7,201 nucleotides of DNA from Caulobacterales bacterium 32-69-10 (lineage in GTDB: Bacteria > Pseudomonadota > Alphaproteobacteria > Caulobacterales > Caulobacteraceae): contig NCED01000082.1 of NCBI GenBank assembly GCA_002280485.1, positions 1 through 7,201 of the forward strand, given 5' to 3'. Made by a program: the position numbers and the translations under genes. The notes below the pieces were generated by a model. The model was given only the letters and a program-made list of their open reading frames with translations. It did not search any database and was not told the DNA's origin. Below are positions 1 to 6,154 of this stretch, piece after piece (the first letter of the stretch is position 1; the number at the start of each line of letters is the position of its first letter).

Positions 1-1
1 T

Positions 2-76
2 TATAGTTTGTATGAGTATGAGCGAAGAGGGTCAACCCTAAACCGCCTCCCACATCCACGCGACGCCGGAGCTTAA
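2..76 (+). other. Possible 3' tail of an upstream gene, or spacer
   Basis: The first 88 bases precede the helicase gene. One frame is open from base 2 to a TAA at 74-76, which overlaps the ribosome binding site of the next gene. It reads YSLYEYERRGSTLNRLPHP and a few more residues. Another frame gives a short MSMSEEGQP ending at 41. Either could be the end of an upstream partner gene, and an overlap of stop codon and Shine-Dalgarno would fit an operon. The stretch is too short to recognise a family, and chance openness is quite possible. No convincing promoter is visible here. Confidence 0.2.
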
Positions 77-80
77 GGAG
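75..80 (+). promoter_or_regulatory. Shine-Dalgarno of the helicase-nuclease gene
   Basis: AAGGAG lies 8 bases upstream of the ATG at 89, which is near-ideal spacing and supports that start codon. Confidence 0.8.
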
Positions 81-88
81 CGAATCGA

Positions 89-3000
89 ATGGCGGACGGC
101 ACGAAGAGCATCAGGTCGGGCAAAGGGAAGGCTGCTGACGCCGCAGAACAAGACGACTTGTTTTCGGAAGACGTAGCGCTGCACCTACCAGTCCTCTTCG
201 GACTGGAGGGGCGAATCCTCGGCAGTCTCATTCGCCAACAGGCGCGTCCAGCGCAGGATGTCGATTGTCGGCTGAAACCCTTTACCTTTCGTCGCACCAG
301 CGGGTTTAAGGCCACCCTCCCGTCTGGCGAAACCCTTGTCGTCGTCGGCGCCAAGACCTCCACCAAGTTTGAGGCCGATCTTGTCCTGTTGGCGCCAGGC
401 GTAGTCCATGCACGCGATGTGAAGGCCGTCCTCGAGCGCGGCGACGGCCGATGGCTCTTCCCTTCACCTGTGAATCCAGCGGCCCTCGGCGATGACGAGA
501 TCCGGGCGCGGTTGCTCGCCGTCGTCACCTCCTGGGAAGATGCAGTCCATCTGAGAGAAGGGCGACCGGCGAGCGAAGGACGGCCTGCAGCTCCCGGCCT
601 CCGGCGGCCACAGATAGGCGCCCTCCATGCGGCCTTGGCGCACGCGACTCGGTCGACACAGCCCGCGACGGTCGTGATGCCGACTGGCACCGGCAAGACC
701 GAGACAATGCTGGCGCTCAACGCCCGCCAGCGCTTTCAGCGTCTGCTGGTCGTTGTTCCCACAGATGCGCTTAGGGACCAGATCAGCTGCAAGTTCGAGT
801 CCTTCGGCGTGCTCAAGGCGCAAGCTTGCCTGGACGACGCCGCCATCCACCCCGTGGTGCTGCGCCTCTCCCACATCCCGACCTCCGTCACCGAGGTGGA
901 TGCCCTCTTTGGTCGCGCGAACGTCGTGGTGACGACGATGCACATTGCGGGCCGGGCTGACGCGGACATTCAAGAGCGGATGGCCGAACGATCGGACGGG
1001 TTGTTCATCGACGAGGCGCATCACATCGGCGCGCGTACCTGGGCCGAATTTCGCCGGCTGTTCGCAGACCGGAGCCCCCCGCTCCCGGTCGTCCAATTCA
1101 CGGCAACGCCGTTCCGTGAAGACGGTCGCCGCGTGGACGGCGAGTTCATCTACACCTATCCGCTCAAGAAGGCGCAGGAAGAAGGCTACTTCAAGCCGAT
1201 CCGCTTTGAGGCCGTCTTCGGGCTTGAGCGCGATGACGCGGACCTAGCTATTGCGGAGAAGGTCGGTGAGGTTCTGGAGGCCGACCTCGGCGCCGAGCTG
1301 AACCACCTCGCGATGGCGCGATGCAATACGATCGATCGGGCGAAGCAGCTGCACCGCCTTTACTCGGAGCTCTATCCGCAGCACCGGCCAGTGATCGTTC
1401 ACAGCCAGCAGTCGATGCGTGAGCGGTCAGAAAACCTCGCCGCGCTTCGCACCTTCAACAGCAGGATCATCGTCTGCGTCGACATGCTTGGTGAGGGCTT
1501 CGACCTTCCAGAACTGAAGATCGCCGCGCTACACGACCACCACAAAAGCGTGGCCGTCACGATCCAGTTCGTCGGCCGCTTCACGAGGCAGGACCCGACC
1601 CTCGGCGACGCGACCGTCATTGCGAACACCGGCGTCGACGATATCGACCGCTCCCTGGCCAAGCTCTATGCCGAGGATGCCGATTGGAACGCGCTGGTCG
1701 AGGCCCTGAGTACGGCCCGCATCGAGCGCCAGGTTCGGCGGGCCGAGATGTTCAAAGGGTTTGTCGGCACCCTGAACGACATTCCCCTGCAGACCCTCGA
1801 GCCTAAGATGAACGCTGTGGTCTACAAGACTACGTGCGCGAACTGGGACCCGTTCCGCGCCGAGGATCTCTACGACGCCGGCGTATTTCTCGGGATGAAG
1901 GTCAATCCCCACCAGGGCGTTGCGATCTTCGTCACGCGGGCGGAGGAACAGGCCCCCTGGACGACGGCGCAGCACGCGATCGACGTGACGTGGGACCTTC
2001 ACATGATGCACTGGGATGCATCGACCCGGCTGCTCTACGTCAGCAGCTCCATCAAGGGGACTTTCGACCGCTTGGCCAAGGCGGTCTGTGGCGACGACGC
2101 GCGGCGGATCGAAGGTGAGGATGTCTTCCGCAGCCTGGCCGGATTCAAGCGGCTAATTCTGCGCAACCTCGGCCTGACCCACCACCAGGGACGGGGCGTC
2201 CGCTATTCCATGTATATGGGCGTCGACGTCGCTGAGGGTCTCGACAACGCCAAGTCACAGGCCCGCATCAAAAACAACGTGTTCGGGACCGGCTTTCTGG
2301 ACGGTGCGCCGGCGGCCCGCGGTTGCTCGGCCAAGGGGAAATTCTGGTCGATCTCCCGGGTGCGCGACCTTACCGACTGGGTGGACTGGTGTCAGGACAT
2401 TGGTCGCTCGGTCACAGATGCTGGGATCACGACGGATGGCGTGTTCAAGAGCGCAATGCGCCCCCGGCAGATCGGCGAACGCCCTGCCATTCCGCCTGTC
2501 GCCATCCATTGGCCGGAGTCGCTGCTCAGCCAACTCGAAGACAGGGTGGAAATCGCCTTCGGGGACCAAGCCGCCCTTCTCACTGAGTGCGATATCGAAC
2601 TAGCGGACCATAGTCGCTTAGGCCCCCTGCGCTTCATCGTCCGAAGCGATGCGCACGCCGCCGAGTTTGAGATTGCCTTCAGCGACGGAGGAGCTCGTTA
2701 CCCGCAAACGAAGGGGCCGCGGGCGACGATCAAGGTTGGCAGCAAGCTCCAAACCCTGTCGGAAGCCTTCGCCGACGACTCGCCGCAGATCGATTTCGGC
2801 GACGGCTCGTTGCTGATCTACAGCCACCTCTACGCCCTGCCTGAGGGCCAAACTCCTGAACCGTACCCGCCGGAGAAGATCGAGACGTGGGACTGGAGCA
2901 AGACCGATATTCGCGCGGAGACACAAGGCCCGGCCAAGCGGGCAGACTCCGTCCAGCGGCTGGTGATCGAAACCCTTCTGGCGGACGAGACGCCCTACGA

Positions 3001-3457
3001 CATCATCTTCGATGACGACGGCGCCGGTGAAATCGCGGACGTAGTCGCCATCCGAGTGACTGAAAGCGTCGTGTACGTGACGCTCTATCACTGCAAATAC
3101 TCCAGCAGCGATGCTCCTGGGGCTCGCGTAAAGGACCTCTACGAAGTCTGCGGGCAGGCGCAGAAGTCCGCCCGCTGGCGGGACCGTCCCAACCGCATGC
3201 TCCAGCACATGCTGAAACGCGAAAGGCTTCGCCTCGACAAGGGCGTAGCGTCGAGGTTCGAACAGGGCACGGCCGCCGCGCTGAAGAAGCTCAAGGCTGG
3301 TTGGCAGGATTATCGCTACGAGTACGACGTCAAGATTGTCCAACCTGGCCTGTCCCGCGCAGCCGTCGGCGAAGAGGGTCTCCACCTGCTCGCGGGAGCC
3401 GAGACCTATCTGCTCGAAACGCGGGCCATGCCTTTGAAGGTTATCGCCAGCGCATGA
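89..3457 (+). CDS. Superfamily 2 DEAH helicase fused to a PD-(D/E)xK-like nuclease segment (1122 aa)
   Basis: This is a predicted ATP-driven nucleic acid translocase with an attached nuclease-like domain, probably cytoplasmic. Residues 1-165 are unrecognised. The helicase core begins near a Q-motif-like RRPQ (172-175). It has Walker A PTGTGKT (198-204), motif II DEAHH (308-312), motif III TATPFR (338-343), motif V GEGFDLP (468-474) and motif VI QFVGRFTR (493-500), an order typical of ResIII/type III restriction-like SF2 enzymes. Residues of roughly 540-930 match nothing I recognise. The C-terminus has an acidic GEIADVVAI strand (E981, D984), then YHCKYS (K1003) and an EVCGQAQKS helix (1019-1027), which resembles the PD-(D/E)xK fold. 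His-1001 stands where the usual Glu would be. The start is supported by AAGGAG 8 bases upstream. The gene converges with an integrase and is probably mobile-element cargo. A restriction or anti-phage role is inferred; a repair helicase is the alternative. The helicase call is firm and the nuclease call moderate. Confidence 0.9.
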   Translation: MADGTKSIRSGKGKAADAAEQDDLFSEDVALHLPVLFGLEGRILGSLIRQQARPAQDVDCRLKPFTFRRTSGFKATLPSGETLVVVGAKTSTKFEADLVLLAPGVVHARDVKAVLERGDGRWLFPSPVNPAALGDDEIRARLLAVVTSWEDAVHLREGRPASEGRPAAPGLRRPQIGALHAALAHATRSTQPATVVMPTGTGKTETMLALNARQRFQRLLVVVPTDALRDQISCKFESFGVLKAQACLDDAAIHPVVLRLSHIPTSVTEVDALFGRANVVVTTMHIAGRADADIQERMAERSDGLFIDEAHHIGARTWAEFRRLFADRSPPLPVVQFTATPFREDGRRVDGEFIYTYPLKKAQEEGYFKPIRFEAVFGLERDDADLAIAEKVGEVLEADLGAELNHLAMARCNTIDRAKQLHRLYSELYPQHRPVIVHSQQSMRERSENLAALRTFNSRIIVCVDMLGEGFDLPELKIAALHDHHKSVAVTIQFVGRFTRQDPTLGDATVIANTGVDDIDRSLAKLYAEDADWNALVEALSTARIERQVRRAEMFKGFVGTLNDIPLQTLEPKMNAVVYKTTCANWDPFRAEDLYDAGVFLGMKVNPHQGVAIFVTRAEEQAPWTTAQHAIDVTWDLHMMHWDASTRLLYVSSSIKGTFDRLAKAVCGDDARRIEGEDVFRSLAGFKRLILRNLGLTHHQGRGVRYSMYMGVDVAEGLDNAKSQARIKNNVFGTGFLDGAPAARGCSAKGKFWSISRVRDLTDWVDWCQDIGRSVTDAGITTDGVFKSAMRPRQIGERPAIPPVAIHWPESLLSQLEDRVEIAFGDQAALLTECDIELADHSRLGPLRFIVRSDAHAAEFEIAFSDGGARYPQTKGPRATIKVGSKLQTLSEAFADDSPQIDFGDGSLLIYSHLYALPEGQTPEPYPPEKIETWDWSKTDIRAETQGPAKRADSVQRLVIETLLADETPYDIIFDDDGAGEIADVVAIRVTESVVYVTLYHCKYSSSDAPGARVKDLYEVCGQAQKSARWRDRPNRMLQHMLKRERLRLDKGVASRFEQGTAAALKKLKAGWQDYRYEYDVKIVQPGLSRAAVGEEGLHLLAGAETYLLETRAMPLKVIASA

Positions 3458-3803
3458 AGGGCAAGTGTGGGCGCCGGTGCCGAGCGACGATGCATAATGG
3501 ATGATGAGCCATCCCGACGTGGACGCCGATATTGTTTAGGCCTGCGCGACGCGAGCTGACGAGGTGGATCTGACACCCAACCGCTTCTGATCATCGGATG
3601 GATTCTACTCGCGGCTGGCTAGAACAATGACGCATCCACCATCCAATCAACGGCATTCTACCCGAGGGGTCTGGGCCTCCCAAAACCCACTCGCTCCGCC
3701 CCTACGGCCTGCGCTCAGAGCCGCCATCTTCATGGCGGAAGGGAAGAGGCGTCGTCCGCCGCCCTCACCTATCGGTGCCCAGCAAGGAGAGGGAATGTCA
3801 AAG
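3458..3803. other. 346-base convergent intergenic region
   Basis: This gap lies between the 3' ends of the helicase-nuclease (+) and the integrase (-). I see no credible gene here: the open frames that enter it lack ribosome binding sites and mostly continue as antisense of the integrase. It holds one perfect hairpin (3721-3738) and a small hairpin over the integrase stop codon. It also holds a weak imperfect direct repeat, GGATTCTACTCGCGG at 3600 against GCATTCTACCCGAGG at 3653 (12 of 15 identical). No T-rich intrinsic terminator was found for either gene. Confidence 0.5.
3721..3738. repeat. Perfect inverted repeat, 7-bp stem with CTTC loop
   Basis: CCGCCAT, the tetraloop CTTC, then ATGGCGG form a perfect GC-rich hairpin between two convergent genes. 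There is no T tract on either side, so it is not a standard intrinsic terminator. It could stabilise mRNA 3' ends or be chance in GC-rich DNA. Confidence 0.45.
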
Positions 3804-3813
3804 CTACGCTTTG
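3799..3813 (-). terminator. Small hairpin spanning the integrase stop codon
   Basis: CAAAGC, the loop TAC, then GCTTTG overlap the integrase stop codon (3804-3806). The stem is only 6 bp and the following bases on the minus strand (ACATTCCC) are not U-rich, so terminator function is weakly supported. Confidence 0.2.
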
Positions 3814-5090
3814 GTTTTGAATTTCTTGGTGCGCAGCTCCTTAGCCTGCGTAATCGTCAGCACATGGCTGTAGTGCTTCTCGATGTAGGTGATCGAGGTG
3901 CCCATGTTCTTGGCGAGGATGTGGACGGGGATGCCGGACAGCAGACATTGGGTGCAGTAGAAATGCCGCAGGCTGTAGACCGTCCGCCGCTTGCCCCAGC
4001 GGTCGTCCAGCAGCTTCAGCTTGGATAGGATGCTGGCGAAGGTTTTATTGAAGTTCTCCACCGGCTTGCCGTCATAGCCGCAGAACACCAGGTCGTCGGG
4101 CGCGCTGTGGCGCGAGAGCTTCTTCAGGCGGTCCAGATAGGTTTGCGTGCCCTCACGACAAACGACGGTGCGGGCGCCGGTCTTTGTCGTGGGCGCCACC
4201 TCCACGACGAGGGCGGGCTTGTTCTCGGCGTCCTTCTCGATCCGCAGGTCCCGCCAGCACAGTTGCCGGGCCTCGTTGGGCCGAAGGCCCGAATTGGCCA
4301 TGAACAGGAGATAGTCGCGCAACAGCTCGCGCTGATAGCGCTGCATCGCATTGGGGCCGGAGCGCTGGAGACGGCCGCCGCCCTCCCCGGCGGCGGAGAC
4401 CATCTCCTCCTTCACCCAATCGCGTAGGAAGGTGTAGACCGCCTTCCATTCGCCCTCGTCAAAGGTCGGCCGCCGCTCCACGCCCTTGGTGTGCTTGACC
4501 TTGGTGGCCTTCACCCAAGGCTCGCGCTTGACGAAGCCGATCCGCTTACCCCAGCGGAATATCTGCCGAAGCATGCCGGCTTCCATGTCGAGGGTCTTTT
4601 GGGCCGGGACCTTGACGGCGTTGGCCGGAATGTCCTCGTCGCCCTCCCACTTATTGGGATTGTGGTAGTTGATCCGCCAATCCCAATACTGCTCGACGAA
4701 GGCGTCCGGCATGTCGTTGACGCGGGCATCCCCGAAGAACGGGATGAAATATTTGTCCGCCATGAACTTGTGCAGCCGCTGGCGGTGGACCGACAGCCCG
4801 GTTTCGTGCGCGGCGTAGAAGCGCTTCCACAGGTCCTTGAACTTGAGGTTGCCGGCGACCCTCACGTCCATGCCGAGCTTCTGTTCGGCCCGCAGTTCGT
4901 AGAACAGGTCCTCGGCCGTGTTGAGGGCCGTGGGGAGGTCGCGGGTCTTGAGGGAGCGGATGACGTAGCCGCTGACGCCGGGGACCTTCAGTCGGGCCTG
5001 GTAGACCTGCTGGTTGGTGTCGCCTCGACGGTAGACCATGACGGCGCCGTCCCGGAGCCGGTGAACCTGCTGGTAGAAGCTCTCGCCCAT
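3804..5090 (-). CDS. Tyrosine recombinase / site-specific integrase (428 aa)
   Basis: This is a phage-type integrase that would cut and rejoin DNA at attachment sites through a tyrosine-DNA intermediate, inserting or excising the element. Residues of roughly 1-80 look like an arm-binding or SAM-like N-terminus, about 80-200 the core-binding domain, and about 205-428 the catalytic domain. The catalytic set is Arg270 (NSGLRPNEA), a likely beta-turn Lys303 (TKTGART), Arg375 (YSLRH) and the nucleophile Tyr407 (EKHYSHV). The His of the usual HxxR is Tyr372, and the usual LGH is MGT (396-398). I recall similar changes in proteobacterial integrases with an LRHFY...KNMGTS signature, so loss of activity is not implied. 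The ATG is preceded by GGAG (5099-5102) with an 8-base spacer. The gene reads away from rpsI, with its 5' end 155 bases from the rpsI stop, as expected for an integrase beside its attachment site. No tRNA is adjacent. Confidence 0.93.
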   Translation of the reverse strand: MGESFYQQVHRLRDGAVMVYRRGDTNQQVYQARLKVPGVSGYVIRSLKTRDLPTALNTAEDLFYELRAEQKLGMDVRVAGNLKFKDLWKRFYAAHETGLSVHRQRLHKFMADKYFIPFFGDARVNDMPDAFVEQYWDWRINYHNPNKWEGDEDIPANAVKVPAQKTLDMEAGMLRQIFRWGKRIGFVKREPWVKATKVKHTKGVERRPTFDEGEWKAVYTFLRDWVKEEMVSAAGEGGGRLQRSGPNAMQRYQRELLRDYLLFMANSGLRPNEARQLCWRDLRIEKDAENKPALVVEVAPTTKTGARTVVCREGTQTYLDRLKKLSRHSAPDDLVFCGYDGKPVENFNKTFASILSKLKLLDDRWGKRRTVYSLRHFYCTQCLLSGIPVHILAKNMGTSITYIEKHYSHVLTITQAKELRTKKFKTKA

Positions 5091-5098
5091 GTTCCAGT

Positions 5099-5102
5099 CT
5101 CC
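5099..5102 (-). promoter_or_regulatory. Shine-Dalgarno of the integrase gene
   Basis: CTCC on the plus strand reads GGAG on the minus strand, 8 bases before the ATG that ends at 5090. It supports that start. Confidence 0.65.
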
Positions 5103-5109
5103 ACGAATT

Positions 5110-5180
5110 CTGTGAAGGTTCTGTGCAAAACACTAACTGGAATGAGCGGTTTTGCCTAGGGGCTGTGAACGGTCTGTGAA
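5110..5180 (+). repeat. Four CTGTG[A/C]A repeats in two helically phased pairs; candidate integrase arm sites
   Basis: CTGTGAA begins at 5110, CTGTGCA at 5121, CTGTGAA at 5163 and CTGTGAA at 5174. Each pair is spaced 11 bases start to start, about one helical turn, and the pairs are 53 bases apart. Both longer units continue into GCAAAAC (5125-5131 and 5183-5189), and an inverted copy GTTTTGC lies at 5149-5155. Same-orientation repeats with helical phasing upstream of an integrase gene resemble arm-type integrase or excisionase sites. They could instead be operators of the integrase promoter. Confidence 0.5.
5135..5160 (-). other. Degenerate copy of the rpsI 3' end; candidate attachment core
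   Basis: Bases 5135-5149 (AACTGGAATGAGCGG) match 13 of 15 bases of the rpsI 3' end at 5259-5273 (AACTGGAACGAACGG). The similarity continues, with a 3-4 base mismatch block, to GCCTAGG against GCCTTGG. On the minus strand the copy reads codons for R-S-F-Q, like the genuine S9 tail, and three of the five aligned codons differ only at the third base. It lies between the two CTGTG[A/C]A pairs, where an integrase core site would be expected. It is either the core of an attachment site or a remnant of a displaced rpsI end. The match is short, so chance is not excluded. Confidence 0.4.
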
Positions 5181-5185
5181 TAGCA

Positions 5186-5219
5186 AAACAGGCACCTAGC
5201 TGATGCTAAGCGCCTGTTT
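5186..5219. terminator. Bidirectional stem-loop terminator after rpsI
   Basis: AAACAGGC (5186-5193) pairs with GCCTGTTT (5212-5219). An inner stem, TAGC with GCTA, closes a TGAT loop with two mismatches between the stems. On the minus strand the stem is followed by a T-containing tract (TGTTTTGCTATT), which fits the end of the leftward rplM-rpsI transcript. It starts 27 bases past the rpsI stop. Plus-strand reading ends GTTTCTTATAG, so it could work both ways. Confidence 0.65.
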
Positions 5220-5245
5220 CTTATAGATAAATCGAAGCTTCTAAG

Positions 5246-5614
5246 TTAGCGCTTCGAGAACTGGAACGAACGGCGAGCCTTGGCGCGGCCGTACTTCTTG
5301 CGCTCGACGACGCGGCTGTCGCGGGTCAGGAAGCCGTGCGGCTTGTCCGAGACGGTCAGCGGCTGGGCGATCATCATGCGCAGCACGGGACGAGCGAAAT
5401 ACTGCTCTTGGTCCTTGCCGTTGATGGTGATCTTGCCGGTGCCGGGCTTCACCCAGACGCGGGCGATGGCGTTCTTGCGCTTGCCGGTCGAATAGGCGCG
5501 GCCCTGGGCGTCCAGCTTCTGGACATAGACGGGGGCGTCGTTCTCGACCGAAGAGCTCAGGCCCTTCAGGGCGTCGAAACCGGTGGCGGCTTCGGTGTTG
5601 GTCACGTCGGTCAT
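5246..5614 (-). CDS. rpsI: 30S ribosomal protein S9 with internal in-frame deletion (122 aa)
   Basis: S9 is a small-subunit head protein whose C-terminal tail reaches the P-site tRNA. The N-terminal part ([20 protein letters not shown], from residue 43) and the C-terminal part ([17 protein letters not shown] and QFSKR) are textbook S9. The protein jumps from QPLTVSD (84-90) through K91 to PHGF. By comparison with E. coli S9 from memory, about 42 residues are missing, including the GGG-x-x-GQA signature region and the following helix. An expected length of about 160 residues is reduced to 122 with the frame kept. The start lies 2 bases after the rplM stop, with GGAG 9 bases upstream, so the genes are translationally linked. 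The stop is followed by a terminator and then an integrase. If the deletion is real, the protein is probably impaired and another copy may exist. An assembly or sequencing artefact is a serious alternative. Confidence 0.9.
   Translation of the reverse strand: MTDVTNTEAATGFDALKGLSSSVENDAPVYVQKLDAQGRAYSTGKRKNAIARVWVKPGTGKITINGKDQEQYFARPVLRMMIAQPLTVSDKPHGFLTRDSRVVERKKYGRAKARRSFQFSKR
5259..5273 (-). other. rpsI 3'-end segment matching the integrase-side copy; candidate attachment core
   Basis: These bases encode the R-S-F-Q-F part of the S9 tail and match 13 of 15 bases at 5135-5149. Some integrative elements are known to insert into the 3' end of rpsI (streptococcal ICEs) while regenerating the coding end, so this is a plausible integration site. 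The far-side copy expected at the other end of the element is not in this window. Confidence 0.35.
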
Positions 5615-5616
5615 GC

Positions 5617-6093
5617 TCAGACGCTCCGGGTGTTCTTGGGCGACGCCGACTTGAAGTCGATCGTTTCCGGTTGCTGGGCTTCATGTTCGTGCGCGCCGCC
5701 GGCGAACAGGCGCAGGTGCGTCATCTGCTTGCGGGCCAGCGGGCTTTCCTTCGGCAGCATGCGCTCGACGGCCTTCTCGAGCACGCGCTCGGGGAAGCGA
5801 CCGCCCAGAACCTTCTCCGGGGTCGTCGACTTGACGCCGCCCGGGTGGCCGGTGTGGCGATAATAGACCTTGTCGGTCGACTTCTTGCCGGTGAACACCA
5901 CCTTGTCGACGTTGGTGACGACGACATAGTCGCCGCAGTCAACGTGCGGGGTGTAGTCGCCGCGGTGCTTGCCGCGCAGACGGTTGGCGATGAAGGTCGC
6001 GAGACGGCCCACCACGACGCCTTCGGCGTCGATGTGGATCCATTTCTTCTCGACCTCGGCCGGCTTCAACGAAGCCGTGGTGCTCTTCAGCAT
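5617..6093 (-). CDS. rplM: 50S ribosomal protein L13 (158 aa)
   Basis: L13 is an early-assembly protein of the large ribosomal subunit that binds 23S rRNA. The protein has [17 protein letters not shown] (18-34), [17 protein letters not shown] (55-71), [10 protein letters not shown] (77-86) and [14 protein letters not shown] (108-121). AHEHEAQQP (134-142) precedes an alphaproteobacterial-type NTRSV end. Length and motifs are complete. A longer frame opens upstream at 6183, but MLKSTTAS at 6093 is the proper start. The extra 30 residues match no L13, AGGA (6103-6106) lies 9 bases before this ATG, and the predicted promoter lies inside the extension. It is the first gene of rplM-rpsI. In E. coli, L13 represses this operon through its own leader, and the leader here is structured. 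Confidence 0.97.
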   Translation of the reverse strand: MLKSTTASLKPAEVEKKWIHIDAEGVVVGRLATFIANRLRGKHRGDYTPHVDCGDYVVVTNVDKVVFTGKKSTDKVYYRHTGHPGGVKSTTPEKVLGGRFPERVLEKAVERMLPKESPLARKQMTHLRLFAGGAHEHEAQQPETIDFKSASPKNTRSV

Positions 6094-6099
6094 TGAGGG

Positions 6100-6141
6100 G
6101 GTTCCTGGAGACGAAAATCGGGTCCGGCCCCCGAGGGAACC
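6100..6141 (-). promoter_or_regulatory. Structured rplM leader; candidate L13 autoregulatory element
   Basis: On the transcript, GGTTCC (from 6141-6136) can pair with GGAACC (6105-6100), whose first bases overlap the AGGA Shine-Dalgarno. Nested inside, TCGGG (6134-6130) pairs with CCCGA (6122-6118) around a 7-base loop. The outer stem would hide the ribosome binding site, an arrangement that suits feedback control by L13. The fold was found by eye and was not energy-modelled. Confidence 0.4.
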
Positions 6142-6154
6142 GAATGAAGGCGCG

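Noticed and set aside
2618..3385. 255-residue minus-strand open frame
   Set aside because: It is antisense to the helicase-nuclease, with no recognisable domain or start signal.
3600..3667. Direct repeat GGATTCTACTCGCGG / GCATTCTACCCGAGG as an attachment site
   Set aside because: It has only 12 of 15 identities, no nearby integrase 5' end and no gene boundary, so chance is the simpler reading.
4491..5159. 222-residue plus-strand open frame
   Set aside because: It is antisense to the integrase, its product looks like reverse-complement coding noise, and it has no convincing ribosome binding site.
5091..5245. tRNA or tmRNA fragment as attachment target
   Set aside because: No acceptor stem, T-loop GTTCRANNC or cloverleaf pattern was found. 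Similarity to the rpsI 3' end explains the site better.
5241..5684. 147-residue minus-strand open frame across rpsI and the end of rplM
   Set aside because: It is a frame-shifted reading of two recognised ribosomal genes. The Arg/Pro-rich product is typical of out-of-frame GC-rich DNA.
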